From positions 806,001 to 870,000 of the forward strand of contig NC_023065.1 of NCBI RefSeq assembly GCF_000513295.1: 64,000 nt of DNA, in the 5' to 3' direction. The notes under the pieces were generated by a model. It saw only the letters and a program-made list of their open reading frames with translations. It made no database searches and was not told where the DNA came from. The position numbers and the translations under genes were made by a program. Shown here piece by piece: positions 10,685 to 20,217 of the stretch. The DNA is from Magnetospirillum gryphiswaldense MSR-1 v2. Its GTDB lineage: Bacteria; Pseudomonadota; Alphaproteobacteria; Rhodospirillales; Magnetospirillaceae. Numbering within the stretch: position 1 is the first letter of the stretch; the number at the start of each line of letters is the position of its first letter.

Positions 10685-11817
10685 TCGTCCCGGTGACATC
10701 CGCGTTTCGCCGAAGCCCCGCCTTGCCGCGGGGCTTCGTGCATGCGCCCCGGGTGCATGTGCTTCCCTCCGGCATCGTGGCGGGCGAAGCGGCGGCGGCG
10801 GCGATCATCGGCGGCCATGGCTGGCCCCTGGCCGATGGCAAGCTGGCCTTCACCAGCGCCGGTATCGTCTGGGCCGAAGGCGGGCAAAATTGGATCGGCA
10901 TGGCCCCTTATGCCGAACTGGTCGCCTGGGCCGAGGCCGAGGGTGAGGACATGGCCCGCCACATCGGCCAAGTGGTTCAGCGCATCGGTGCCCGCCGCGC
11001 CGAGTGGGCCGGGCTGTCCCTGGACCGCCCGCGTATCATGGGTATCGTCAATGCCACTCCCGACAGCTTTTCCGATGGCGGGCGCAATCTGGTGGCGCAG
11101 ACCGCCATCGCCAATGCCCTGGCCATGGTCGAAGCCGGCGCCGACATCATCGATGTCGGCGGCGAATCCACTCGCCCCGGGGCCGAACCGGTTTCAATCG
11201 ACGAGGAAATACGGCGGGTCGAGCCGATCATCCGCGCCTTGGCCGAATGGAAGGTCACCGTCTCGGTGGATACCCGCCACGCCCCGGTGATGCAGGCGGC
11301 GCTGGCGGCAGGGGCCCGGATCATCAACGACGTCACCGCCCTGGAAGGGCCGGGCAGTCTGGAGGTGGCGGTCCAGTCCGGGGCGGCGGTGATTTTGATG
11401 CACATGCAAGGCCAGCCGCAAACCATGCAGGCCGATCCGCGTTATACCTGCGCGCCCTTGGACGTGTATGACTATCTGGCTTCCCGCATTGCCGTGTGCG
11501 AGGCTGCCGGTATTCCCCGTTCCCGCATCATGGCCGATCCCGGCATCGGTTTCGGCAAGAATGCGGCTCATAATGCCCAGATCCTGGCGACTCTGCCGCT
11601 GCTGCATGGCTTGGGCTGTCCGCTGCTGCTGGCGGCCAGCCGCAAGACCTTCGTCGCCCATCTCAGTCAGGGCGAGACGCCGCAGCACCGTCTGCCCGGC
11701 ACCCTGGCCGCCCATCTGGCCGGGCTCAACGCCGGCATGCAATGCCTGCGCGTCCACGACGTCGCTGAAACCGTGCAGGCGGTCAAAATCTGGCAGGCAA
11801 TGTCCGCTGCTGCTTAG
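10681..11817 (+). CDS. folP: Dihydropteroate synthase FolP with N-terminal extension
   Basis: DHPS condenses p-aminobenzoate with the pterin diphosphate in folate synthesis and is the sulfonamide target. The TIM-barrel signatures are complete: [16 protein letters not shown] at about residue 119, GGESTRPGA near 160, SVDTRHAPV near 198, IINDVTALE near 215, [13 protein letters not shown] near 284 and [11 protein letters not shown] near 319. About 115 residues precede the first barrel motif, far more than in E. coli DHPS; similar extensions occur in related alphaproteobacteria, but I cannot name the domain. The start is a GTG overlapping the ftsH stop, and internal GTG starts 19 codons on or later are possible. 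Confidence 0.93.
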   Translation: MIVPVTSAFRRSPALPRGFVHAPRVHVLPSGIVAGEAAAAAIIGGHGWPLADGKLAFTSAGIVWAEGGQNWIGMAPYAELVAWAEAEGEDMARHIGQVVQRIGARRAEWAGLSLDRPRIMGIVNATPDSFSDGGRNLVAQTAIANALAMVEAGADIIDVGGESTRPGAEPVSIDEEIRRVEPIIRALAEWKVTVSVDTRHAPVMQAALAAGARIINDVTALEGPGSLEVAVQSGAAVILMHMQGQPQTMQADPRYTCAPLDVYDYLASRIAVCEAAGIPRSRIMADPGIGFGKNAAHNAQILATLPLLHGLGCPLLLAASRKTFVAHLSQGETPQHRLPGTLAAHLAGLNAGMQCLRVHDVAETVQAVKIWQAMSAAA

Positions 11818-11849
11818 GTTTTGCGTGTCGTGCTCGTGGACGGGCCCGC

Positions 11850-12626
11850 TCAGACGCCGCGCGGGCTTAGAGCCTTGATCGGGGCCGCAGAGGCGGCACT
11901 GGGCGGTTGGAACGGATTGCCCTGGATCAGCACGATGGCCGCCGTCGGCGCGGCGGCGGCGGCGAACAGGGCCACCGCCAGGATTTCCGCCTTCGGCTGG
12001 TCCACATAGACCATGGCGATGGAAAGCATGGTCAGCAGACCCAGAAAAGCCATACCCAGCCATTTCAACGGGTTGACATGGGTCTGCGACAGCGAGATGC
12101 GCTGTTCGCGGGCGTCGCGCACCGCCACCGCCTGTTGCAGGATCTCGCCATGGGTGGCCGGGGCCAGGGCTTGGGCCACCTCGGGCCGGGCCAGCACCTC
12201 AAGCAAGGTGGCCAGGGCCTGGGCGGTGGCTTCCGACGATTGGCGCTTGGCCAGCAACGGCCATTCCTGCGTCACCACGCTGTCGGCATAGGTGCCGACC
12301 GCACCACGCACCATCTGGTGCTGTGCCGGTGGCAACGGGCTGGACAGCGCCAGGATCGAGCGCAGGCCGCCGGCTTCGTGGTAGACGGCGGTGACGGCGC
12401 GGTCGTGGGCGTTCCAGGTGTCGTTGGCGAGAAAGGCCAGGGTCAGGGCGAACAACACGCCGGCCACGTTGACGAAAGGCGGCGACAGGCCGCGATATTG
12501 GCTGATCAATTGAGCGAAGCGCGACCGATGCGCCAGCCATAGAAACAGCCCGGCCGCCCCTAAGGTGCCGAACAGGGCGATGGCGGCCAACAGATAATGG
12601 TCATGGGTGGTCAGAAAGGCGGGCAT
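11850..12626 (-). CDS. DUF4239 (bestrophin-like) membrane protein
   Basis: A 258-residue membrane protein with four predicted helices: about 10-29 (YLLAAIALFGTLGAAGLFLW), 47-65 (FVNVAGVLFALTLAFLAND), 185-205 (LGMAFLGLLTMLSIAMVYV) and 212-230. The LFALTLAFLANDTWNAHDRA motif after the second helix is typical of DUF4239, a family with distant likeness to bestrophin channels; its function is unknown. The ATG giving MPAFLTTHDH has AGGA six bases upstream, so I prefer it to a TTG 18 bases earlier. It lies head-to-tail with the LysE-family gene and convergent with folP, interrupting the usual folP-glmM order. Confidence 0.78.
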   Translation of the reverse strand: MPAFLTTHDHYLLAAIALFGTLGAAGLFLWLAHRSRFAQLISQYRGLSPPFVNVAGVLFALTLAFLANDTWNAHDRAVTAVYHEAGGLRSILALSSPLPPAQHQMVRGAVGTYADSVVTQEWPLLAKRQSSEATAQALATLLEVLARPEVAQALAPATHGEILQQAVAVRDAREQRISLSQTHVNPLKWLGMAFLGLLTMLSIAMVYVDQPKAEILAVALFAAAAAPTAAIVLIQGNPFQPPSAASAAPIKALSPRGV

Positions 12627-12656
12627 GAATGATCCTGCAAGCAAACGTCCGGATCA

Positions 12657-13265
12657 TTAATAGACGCTGATCCCGGCCCGCGCCAGCAGCACCAGCCCAA
12701 CCCCAGCCATGATCACCGCGCACAGCCGGCGTAAGGGGCGGGGGTGCCGCAAAAATCCCATGGCCGCTTGGGTCAACCCGGCATAGGCCAGCATGATTGC
12801 GGCCAAGGTGGTGGCGACGATACCGGCGCCGAGGACGGCATCGGCCAGGGTCAGTCCTTGCGGGCCGATGACGACCGGCAGCAGCGCCATATAGAAGATG
12901 ATGGTCTTGGGGTTGCCGATGGTCAGCAGCCACGCCGCCAGGAACGAGGCCGAGGACGAGCAGCCCTCATCCAGCGGTGCATCGGCGGCGCGCCATTGTT
13001 TCCAGCCCAGCCATAGCAGCCACAGGCCAGCCACGGCAGAGATGATGGGCATCCAGGATGAAAACGCGGCCCCCAGGCCGGCCAGTCCCAGCATGGCCGC
13101 GACGAACAGGGCAAGATCACCGGCGATCATGCCGGCGATGAAGGGGAGCGATCCGGCAATGCCGACGCTGGCCGCCCGCGACACCAGGGCAGCGATGCCC
13201 GGACCGGGGCTGGCCATGGCGGCGGCACAGGCGGAAAACAGGACCAGGGCGTCGGTGGGTGACAT
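12657..13265 (-). CDS. LysE/RhtB-family amino-acid exporter
   Basis: Inner-membrane exporter of about 202 residues with six hydrophobic segments. The family marker [17 protein letters not shown] is near the N terminus, and [14 protein letters not shown] lies near residue 120. The exported amino acid cannot be told from sequence. A perfect TATAAT (13273-13278 on this strand) lies so close that transcription could begin almost at the chosen ATG, suggesting a leaderless message. An alternative ATG nine bases upstream overlaps that box. It is transcribed divergently from glmM. Confidence 0.87.
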   Translation of the reverse strand: MSPTDALVLFSACAAAMASPGPGIAALVSRAASVGIAGSLPFIAGMIAGDLALFVAAMLGLAGLGAAFSSWMPIISAVAGLWLLWLGWKQWRAADAPLDEGCSSSASFLAAWLLTIGNPKTIIFYMALLPVVIGPQGLTLADAVLGAGIVATTLAAIMLAYAGLTQAAMGFLRHPRPLRRLCAVIMAGVGLVLLARAGISVY

Positions 13266-13355
13266 GGGCGGCATTATACCGCGCGAAAAACCTTCCAAAA
13301 GACACTCTTTGGCGCTATCCAATCACCTTCGTTTGATCCGGGGATATGGCTTTTC

Positions 13356-14708
13356 ATGACGCGCAAGCTGTTCGGCACCGATGGCATCCGGGGTACGGCC
13401 AATATCGACCCCATGACCGCCGAGATGGCGTTGAAGCTGGGCATGGCCGCCGGTCGGCATTTCACCCGGGGCGAGCACCGCCATATGGTGGTCATCGGCA
13501 AGGACACCCGTCTGTCCGGTTACCTGCTGGAGCCGGCGCTGACCGCCGGTTTCATCGCGGTGGGCATGGACGTGGTGCTGTTGGGGCCGCTGCCGACCCC
13601 GGCGGTGGCCATGCTGACCCGGTCGTTGCGCGCCGATCTCGGCGTGATGATTTCCGCCTCGCACAATGCCTATCAGGATAACGGCATCAAGCTGTTCGGC
13701 CCCGACGGTTTCAAACTGTCGGACGAGGACGAGATCGAGATCGAACACAAGATGTTCAACGGTCTGGAAGCCTATCGCGTCGGTTCCGACCATCTGGGCA
13801 AGGCCAAGCGCCTGGATGACGCCGTCGGTCGTTATATCGAATACGCCAAAAGCAGCTTTCCCCGTGGTCTGCGTCTGGATGGGCTGAAGATCGTCGTCGA
13901 TTGCGCCAATGGCGCCGCCTACAAGGTCGCCCCCACCGTGTTGTGGGAACTGGGGGCCGAGGTGATCCCGCTGGCAGTGTCGCCCGACGGCTTCAACATC
14001 AACAAGGATTGCGGCTCGCTGCATACCCAGACGTTGCAGACCCAGGTGGTGGCCCATGGCGCCCATCTGGGCATCGCCCTTGATGGCGACGCCGACCGTC
14101 TGGTGCTGTGCGATGAGAAGGGCACGGTCATCGACGGCGATCAGGTCATGGGCCTGATCGGCCTGACCCTGGCCAAGTCCGGCAAATTGACCGGCGGCGG
14201 CATCGTCGCCACCGTCATGTCCAATATGGGGCTGGAAAAGCATCTGGCTGGTCACGGTCTGCACTTGCACCGCACCAATGTGGGCGACCGCTATGTGCTG
14301 GAGCGCATGCGCCGTGACGGCTTCAACGTCGGCGGCGAACAATCGGGCCACATCATCCTGTCCGACCATTCCACCACCGGCGACGGCCTGGTGGCGGCGT
14401 TGCAGGTGCTGGCGGCGCTGGTGGAGGCGGACAAGCCGGCCAGCCAAGTGCTGCACCTGTTCGATCCGTTTCCCCAGGTTTTGAAAAATGTCCGTGTCGC
14501 CGGCAAGCCCGATGCGGTGCTGGCGTTGGACGGTGTCCAGGCGGCCATCGCCGCCGGCGAGGCCCGGCTGAACGGCACCGGTCGGGTGCTGATCCGCAAG
14601 TCGGGCACCGAACCGCTGATCCGGGTGATGGCCGAGGGCGAGGACAAGGCCTTGGTCGACACCGTGGTCGACGACATCGTCGCCACCATCAGCGCGGCGG
14701 CGGGCTAA
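13356..14708 (+). CDS. glmM: Phosphoglucosamine mutase GlmM
   Basis: GlmM interconverts glucosamine-6-phosphate and glucosamine-1-phosphate on the way to UDP-GlcNAc. The 450-residue protein has [13 protein letters not shown] at the N terminus, the phosphoserine loop [17 protein letters not shown] at about residue 100 (active serine in SASHN), the metal-binding DGDADR near residue 243, the sugar-binding GEQSGH near 328, and the phosphate-binding [12 protein letters not shown] near the C terminus. It is convergent with the exonuclease-fusion gene across a 57-bp gap filled by a 40-bp repeat. Confidence 0.98.
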   Translation: MTRKLFGTDGIRGTANIDPMTAEMALKLGMAAGRHFTRGEHRHMVVIGKDTRLSGYLLEPALTAGFIAVGMDVVLLGPLPTPAVAMLTRSLRADLGVMISASHNAYQDNGIKLFGPDGFKLSDEDEIEIEHKMFNGLEAYRVGSDHLGKAKRLDDAVGRYIEYAKSSFPRGLRLDGLKIVVDCANGAAYKVAPTVLWELGAEVIPLAVSPDGFNINKDCGSLHTQTLQTQVVAHGAHLGIALDGDADRLVLCDEKGTVIDGDQVMGLIGLTLAKSGKLTGGGIVATVMSNMGLEKHLAGHGLHLHRTNVGDRYVLERMRRDGFNVGGEQSGHIILSDHSTTGDGLVAALQVLAALVEADKPASQVLHLFDPFPQVLKNVRVAGKPDAVLALDGVQAAIAAGEARLNGTGRVLIRKSGTEPLIRVMAEGEDKALVDTVVDDIVATISAAAG

Positions 14709-14718
14709 GACGTCGACC

Positions 14719-14758
14719 GTGAAAAAGTCCCTCGGCTTTGCCTCGGTGTACTTTTCCC
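14719..14758. repeat. 40-bp dispersed element, copy 1 (probable bidirectional terminator)
   Basis: This element matches 59319-59358 in inverted orientation at 38 of 40 positions. Outer arms (AAAAAGT and ACTTTT) and a small inner GGC-TTT-GCC stem can form a hairpin with T-rich tails on both strands. It fills the gap between convergent stops, ten bases after glmM and seven before the next stop. Confidence 0.75.
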
Positions 14759-14765
14759 CGGGTAC

Positions 14766-16799
14766 CTAAAACGCCCGCTGGCGTTCGTGCAGCGCCATGT
14801 TCATATCCAATTCCTTGACCACCTGTTCCAAGGTGGTGATGCCGCGGCTTTCCAGGGCGTCGATCTGATTGAGCAGCACGGCGGCGGTGACGATGGCGTC
14901 ACCCAGGGCGGTGTGGCGGTCGGTGATGGAAATGCCCAGGCGGTCGCAGATGGCGTCAAGGGAATGGCCGGTTTCCGGGCCGTCCAGATAATTGGACAGC
15001 ATCATGGTGTCCAGTACCGGATTGTCGAATTTCAGGCCGAATTGCCGTTCGTTCATGCGCAGGAATTTCAGGTCGAAGGCAGCGTTGTGGGCGACCAGGA
15101 CCGCGTCGGCGGCAAAGGCCTTGAACTGCGGCAGCACCACGCCCAAGGGTGGCTTGTCCTTGACCATGTCGTCGGTGATGCCGTGGAACTTGATGCTTTC
15201 CGGTGGGATGACCCGACCCGGATTGACGATGCGGTTGAAGCTTTCGCCCGACAGGATGCGACCGTTGACGATGCGCACGGCGCCGATCTGCACGATCTGG
15301 TCACCTTGGCTGGGTTGCAGGCCGGTGGTTTCGGTGTCGAAGACGATGAAGGTCAGGCTGCGCAAGGGCTGGCGACCCTTTTCGCCGATGTCGCGGGCAG
15401 CGTCCAACAACGCCATGTCATAGAATTCGGGGCGGGTCGGCAGGGCAGCGACCTTAGCTTGGTAATGCTGTTCGATACCCTTGCGCATGGGCAGGCGCAG
15501 CCATGACCGACCGGCCCGGTGTTCCTGCACGATTTCGGCACCGGCATGATGGTCGAGCACATCGCGCACCCGCATGCCGCCCAGGCTGTGCAGCGGTTGG
15601 GCCAGCCAGCCATCCAGCGCCGGTTTGGCGGCGGTCGAGCCGGCCCAGCCGATTTCCACCCATGATCCGGCTTCGTCCTCGGCAGCGGCCAGATCGACCT
15701 CGGCCAGATTGAAGCGGTCGGAAATCTGACGGATCATGGCTTCCATGGTCAGGGCCAGCGAATGGGAATCGGCGTGCAGCCATACCGGCAAGCCGGTGAC
15801 GGTGACCTTGACCGTTGATTGGTCGAAGCGTTGGGCGACAAAGGCGAATAGATCGGCGGAATGCAGATCGGCCATGGGCCACCAGCCCGACAGGGCGCGC
15901 TGATAGCCGTCGGTGACGCGTTTGATGGCGGCTTCGATGTTTGCCGCCTCGCGCTCGACGATGACCGGGTTGTTGGCGGCGATGCGCAAACGGATCAACG
16001 GTGATTGCAGGCCTTCGGCCACCTCGCGCAGCAAGGCGTCGCGCCGCGACAGCGCCGCCACCTGCGGGCTGGCGTCGACCATGGTGATGACATAGCCGGT
16101 GGCGTCGCCGTCATTGGTGCGGATCAATGACATGCGCGCCTGCAACAGCGTGGTGCCGTCGGCGGCGCTGGCCAGAAACGGCGTGCCGCGGCTGCCCATT
16201 TCCGGGCGGTGGGTGAGCACTTCCAGCATGTGGGTGACCGCCTCGCGCGTCACCGTCTCGAACAGGGATCGGCCCAGGCCGACCGGGCCGATGCCGGCCA
16301 GCATGTCCATGGCCACCGAATTGTACAAAACGATCTGGTGGCGCAGGTTGCACACCACCACGCCTTCGTGCAGGTCGTTCAGGATGGCGGCCAGGCGGTT
16401 GGAGTTTTCCTCGGCCTTGCCGGTGGCGCTTTTCAGACCCTCGGCCAGTTCCTGACGGGCCTGGATCATCTTGGCGATGATCTGGTTGACCGAATCGGGC
16501 AACGGCGCCAGCAGCGGATAACGCGCCGCCTCGATGTCGCTGCGATTGCCGCCATGGGCGATGGCGCGGATTTCGGCGGCCATGCGCTTGATCCCGCGCA
16601 TGACGGCGAAGTCGATGATCTTCCACGCCAGTACGAACATAAGCGCCGACCCGGCCACGGCGATCATGGCCAGGGCACGCAGCTCCTCGCGGTCAACGAC
16701 GCCTTGCCCCAGCAGATACGCCGCGGCGCCGATGGCGGCGACATTGGCGGCAAAGGCCATGGCCAGCCAGGGAAGGGGACCCCGCCAGTTTTGCGGCAC
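14766..16799 (-). CDS. Membrane PAS/degenerate kinase sensor fused to a DEDDh 3'-5' exonuclease
   Basis: A 677-residue fusion. Two membrane helices (about 9-28 and 37-57) precede a HAMP-like linker and a PAS domain (AILNDLHEGVVVCNLRHQIV, about 135-245). A histidine-kinase-like region follows (REVAEGLQSPLIRLRIAAN), but the dimerisation helix lacks the phospho-histidine and no good ATP-binding N-box is visible. From residue 482 it is a DnaQ-type exonuclease with an intact DEDDh set: DTET (D488, E490), AHNAAFD (D576) and HTALGD (H629, D634). I chose the GTG eight bases after AAGGAG; a longer frame would overlap the small upstream gene. Its substrate is unknown. Confidence 0.85.
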   Translation of the reverse strand: MPQNWRGPLPWLAMAFAANVAAIGAAAYLLGQGVVDREELRALAMIAVAGSALMFVLAWKIIDFAVMRGIKRMAAEIRAIAHGGNRSDIEAARYPLLAPLPDSVNQIIAKMIQARQELAEGLKSATGKAEENSNRLAAILNDLHEGVVVCNLRHQIVLYNSVAMDMLAGIGPVGLGRSLFETVTREAVTHMLEVLTHRPEMGSRGTPFLASAADGTTLLQARMSLIRTNDGDATGYVITMVDASPQVAALSRRDALLREVAEGLQSPLIRLRIAANNPVIVEREAANIEAAIKRVTDGYQRALSGWWPMADLHSADLFAFVAQRFDQSTVKVTVTGLPVWLHADSHSLALTMEAMIRQISDRFNLAEVDLAAAEDEAGSWVEIGWAGSTAAKPALDGWLAQPLHSLGGMRVRDVLDHHAGAEIVQEHRAGRSWLRLPMRKGIEQHYQAKVAALPTRPEFYDMALLDAARDIGEKGRQPLRSLTFIVFDTETTGLQPSQGDQIVQIGAVRIVNGRILSGESFNRIVNPGRVIPPESIKFHGITDDMVKDKPPLGVVLPQFKAFAADAVLVAHNAAFDLKFLRMNERQFGLKFDNPVLDTMMLSNYLDGPETGHSLDAICDRLGISITDRHTALGDAIVTAAVLLNQIDALESRGITTLEQVVKELDMNMALHERQRAF

Positions 16800-16902
16800 C
16801 TGGCATGCTCCTTGGACGTTTATTTTCGTTGTCTTCAGTTTTATCACGACAAGGCGCCGGGGCAATGGTCCTATTATCGTTACAGGCAAACAACCGCTTC
16901 GT

Positions 16903-17106
16903 TCAGGCCGCCTTATGCTCCTGTTCCAGTGACGCCCGCACCTGATCATAGACCGATGCCGCCGACACCCCACGGTAATAGCCGTCACGCAGCAGGCCAT
17001 GGTCAATGCCCAAGGTCTTGGCCGACAGGCCGAAACGCTCCATCAGCCGGGTGTCCACATCAGAAATCCACAAGGTGTAGCCGGTGTCGAACAAGGGGTA
17101 GCTCAT
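16903..17106 (-). CDS. Small conserved-looking protein of unknown function
   Basis: A 67-residue soluble protein starting MSYPLFDTGYTLWISDVDTR, with no signal peptide or membrane helix. It is acidic near the start and ends in a helical segment (YDQVRASLEQEHKAA). I do not recognise the family. It lies 103 bases upstream of the sensor-exonuclease gene on the same strand and could share its transcript. Codon use matches its neighbours, which supports it being real. The ribosome site is weak. Confidence 0.55.
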   Translation of the reverse strand: MSYPLFDTGYTLWISDVDTRLMERFGLSAKTLGIDHGLLRDGYYRGVSAASVYDQVRASLEQEHKAA

Positions 17107-17264
17107 GATCGTATCCGCCGAAAAACGATCGATGGTTTCAGCCTAGTCCCCGCTTGCGGCAGGCTTTTGGTGGAAAGATGGCGGGATTGGGGCAATGGAT
17201 CAGGGGTTGCTTTAACCGTAACTTTGGTGTGTCTTTGTGCACATGGCGGCGGCTGGAGGGATGA

Positions 17265-18032
17265 ATGCGCACAGTGTTGGCGGGATTGGTGGTTGTCCTC
17301 GCGCTGGTTTGGGGCGTATCGGTCCAGGCGGCGCAGGTGGTGCGTGTGGGCGGCTATGATTTCCCGCCTTTCGTCGATGTCGGCAAGGATGGTCGTCCCG
17401 CCCTGGTGCCGCAGATCATCGATGCTCTGAACCAGATGCAGTCGCAGTACCGCTTCGAGTTCGTGCCGGTGGCGGCCCGGCGCCGTTATGGCGATGTGGT
17501 CGAGGGCCGTTTCGACGTCATGTTCTTTGAAAGCCCGCAATGGGAGTGGCAGGCCCAGGGTTTTCCGGTGGATTTCACCAAAATCTTCCTGCGTGGCGGC
17601 GAGGTCTATATCGCCCAGGCCGAGGAGGGACGCGGCCAGGATTATTTCGCCGATCTGTCGGGCAAATCCCTGGTCGGTATCCTGGGCTATCATTACGGCT
17701 TTGCTGATTTCGACGCCGACCCCGAGAGGTTGGCCCGAAAATTCGACATCAAGCTGGTCAACTCCCATCGTTCCAGCATCGAACTGGTGCTCAATGGCCG
17801 CCGCGACATCGCCGTTGTCACCGATGCCTACCTGCATGGCTATCTGCAGGATAATCCCAAGGCCCGCGACCGTCTGTTGATATCGCAACGGCTGGATCAG
17901 ACCTATGAACATCGGGTGTTGGTGCGTCAGGGCGGCCCCATCGCCGTGGCGACCATGGAAAAGCTGATGGATGATCTGACCGCCACTCATCGGCTGGGGG
18001 GCATCCTGAGGGCCGCCGGCATCCGCAATTGA
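17265..18032 (+). CDS. Orphan periplasmic solute-binding protein (SBP_bac_3 type)
   Basis: A 255-residue protein with a Sec signal peptide (cleavage after VSVQAA, residue about 23) and the fold of polar-amino-acid-type binding proteins: [17 protein letters not shown] at the start of the mature protein, then [17 protein letters not shown] and [15 protein letters not shown]. No permease or ATPase gene is nearby, so it may feed a distant transporter or act as a sensor input, for instance to the chemoreceptor that follows. GGAGGG lies four bases before the ATG; another ATG four bases upstream is out of frame. Confidence 0.82.
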   Translation: MRTVLAGLVVVLALVWGVSVQAAQVVRVGGYDFPPFVDVGKDGRPALVPQIIDALNQMQSQYRFEFVPVAARRRYGDVVEGRFDVMFFESPQWEWQAQGFPVDFTKIFLRGGEVYIAQAEEGRGQDYFADLSGKSLVGILGYHYGFADFDADPERLARKFDIKLVNSHRSSIELVLNGRRDIAVVTDAYLHGYLQDNPKARDRLLISQRLDQTYEHRVLVRQGGPIAVATMEKLMDDLTATHRLGGILRAAGIRN

Positions 18033-18144
18033 TCCTACGCACGGGAAGCGCACAAGTTTAACCGAAGCTTCAGGACTTGGTCACCGTACTGTCACGGCTG
18101 CCGCCTATAGTCTGCGTCCACACATCGACGGACGGAAGCTATCG

Positions 18145-20217
18145 GTGAAAAAAGCAGAATCGGCCCTGGCCATTGCCTTTCCCGGCGGGTTGGCCCCCTC
18201 CATTTCCTTTGATTTCCTGCGTGGCGCCGTCCAGTCGTGGCGCAGTGGCGACCTGCCCATTCTCAGCGATCTTTCCATCCGTATCCGCTTCGGCCTGCTG
18301 GTTGGCTTGGCTCTGGTCGGTGCCTTGGCCTTCGCCACCATCTTTCATGTGGTCGAGGGCCGTATCGACGCCTTGCTGGTGGCTCAGGACGATTATCGCC
18401 GGCTGAACGATCTGGCCGGCGATGTCCGGGCCAAGGCGGCGGCTCTGCAAAATCACGAAGAGCATTTCCTGCGCGAGCGCGACCAGGACTCGGCTCAGGC
18501 CTACGAGGCAGAGATCGCCTTTATCGCTGCCAGCCTGGAGAAGATGGAAAACCTGCCGGGCGCCGCCGATCTGGTCGCCCAGGTGGCGGCGCTGCGTCAG
18601 GGTTACGCTCAATTGGCCGAACGCTTCCAGGTGGTCAAGCGCCGGGCCGAGGTTTTGGGCCTGACCGCGTCGGGTGGCCTGCGCGGTCAGTTGGCGTCTT
18701 CGGTCAAGGCGGTCGAGGACGAATTGAAGATGTGGCCCAATGTGGGGCCGCTGCTGCCCGAATTGCTGCAAATGCGCATCGCCGAAAAGAACTTCATGCT
18801 CTACGGCAAGGAAGTCTATCTGGGCCATCACCGCCGCTACAGCAATCAGTTCGCCTTCGATCTCAGCGCCTCGGCCCTGCCTAAATCGACCCAGGACGAT
18901 CTGGCCAAGTTGCTGGCCGATTATGGCCGCGATCTGGAAGCCTTCGTCACCGAGACCATCGCCCTTAATGCCGAGGTCGACGCGTTGCGCAGTCAATCGA
19001 CCGCATTGCGCCCGATCCTGGCCCAGGTCTTCACCCATGCGCGCACGGGCATGGCCAATGCGGTGGCCCAGCAGGAAGCTGCCCGCCGCCAGATGTCCAA
19101 TCTGATGGCCGTCTTCAACGTCACCGCCTTGGTGGCGTTCTGTCTGGTGGCTTTGGTGCTGGCCCGCTCCATCACCCAACCGGTACGGCTGATCGAAACC
19201 GCCATGGAGCGTCTGGCCGGCGGCGATCACGGCGTCGTCGTCCCCGGCATCGCCCGCAAGGACGAAATCGGCGACATGGCCAAGGCGGTGGCGGTGTTCA
19301 AGGACAACGCCATCGCCATGGTGCGGCTGCAACAGGAACAAGAAGCCATCCGCGCCGAGGCCGAGGCGGTCAATCACACCCGCATGCTGGCCTTGGCCGA
19401 TCATTTCGAGCAGGCGGTCAAGTCGGTGGCCGATTCGGTCGACACCAATGCCCAGGCCATCAAGGAAACCGCCGCCCGCATGGTCCGGCGCGACCGTGCC
19501 GGCGACAGTCGCTCGCTGTCGGTGGCCGAGGCGGCCCAGCGGTCGCGGCAAAACGTGGCGGCGGTGGCCGAGGCGGCGGCGGAACTCAATGAAAGCGTCG
19601 ATGAAATCGCCCACCATGTCAGCGCCACCTCGGACGTGGTGCGCCAGGCGGTCAGTGAATTGGAGCGCACCAACGCCCAGGTCGGCGGCCTGTCCCAGGT
19701 GGCCAGCAATATCGACCGCGTGATCAACCTGATCGGTGACATTGCCGGGCGCACCAACATGCTGGCGCTCAACGCCACCATCGAGGCCCAGCGCGCCGGC
19801 GAGGCCGGCAAGGGCTTTGCCGTGGTCGCCGACGAGGTCAAGCATCTGGCGCAAAAGACCGCCGATTCCACCCGCGAGATCGCCGACCAGATCAATGCCA
19901 TCCAAAATGCCACCGCCGAGACGGTGGCGGCCATCGGCGATGTGGGCGCCGCCATCCGCCGCATGGACGATATCGCTGGTCAGGTGGCGCAAGCCGTTGC
20001 TCGTCAGGCGGAAGTGACGGAAAAGATCGGGCGCTGCGTCGATGAAGTCACCGCCGGCAGTCAGGATGTGACCACCGGCGTGGTCGGCGTCACCCAATCG
20101 GCGGTGCGTTATTGCGGTGCCGCCGTACGGGTGATGTGGGCCGCCGACGATCTGGCCGGTCCGGCAGCCAATCTGAAGAAAGAGGTGGATGGCTTTCTGC
20201 GCACCATCCGCGCCTGA
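18145..20217 (+). CDS. Methyl-accepting chemotaxis protein
   Basis: Membrane chemoreceptor of 690 residues. The first membrane helix is at about residues 52-73 and a long helical periplasmic sensor domain runs to about 325, with [11 protein letters not shown] and [12 protein letters not shown] resembling helical bimodular sensors. A second helix ([20 protein letters not shown]), a HAMP domain and the cytoplasmic signalling domain follow. The hairpin tip reads [37 protein letters not shown], with Gln where Ala is usual (EAARAGE). Residues around [13 protein letters not shown] look out of register with the family. The start is GTG with GGAAGC upstream. Chemotaxis by this receptor is inferred, not shown. 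Confidence 0.9.
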   Translation: MKKAESALAIAFPGGLAPSISFDFLRGAVQSWRSGDLPILSDLSIRIRFGLLVGLALVGALAFATIFHVVEGRIDALLVAQDDYRRLNDLAGDVRAKAAALQNHEEHFLRERDQDSAQAYEAEIAFIAASLEKMENLPGAADLVAQVAALRQGYAQLAERFQVVKRRAEVLGLTASGGLRGQLASSVKAVEDELKMWPNVGPLLPELLQMRIAEKNFMLYGKEVYLGHHRRYSNQFAFDLSASALPKSTQDDLAKLLADYGRDLEAFVTETIALNAEVDALRSQSTALRPILAQVFTHARTGMANAVAQQEAARRQMSNLMAVFNVTALVAFCLVALVLARSITQPVRLIETAMERLAGGDHGVVVPGIARKDEIGDMAKAVAVFKDNAIAMVRLQQEQEAIRAEAEAVNHTRMLALADHFEQAVKSVADSVDTNAQAIKETAARMVRRDRAGDSRSLSVAEAAQRSRQNVAAVAEAAAELNESVDEIAHHVSATSDVVRQAVSELERTNAQVGGLSQVASNIDRVINLIGDIAGRTNMLALNATIEAQRAGEAGKGFAVVADEVKHLAQKTADSTREIADQINAIQNATAETVAAIGDVGAAIRRMDDIAGQVAQAVARQAEVTEKIGRCVDEVTAGSQDVTTGVVGVTQSAVRYCGAAVRVMWAADDLAGPAANLKKEVDGFLRTIRA

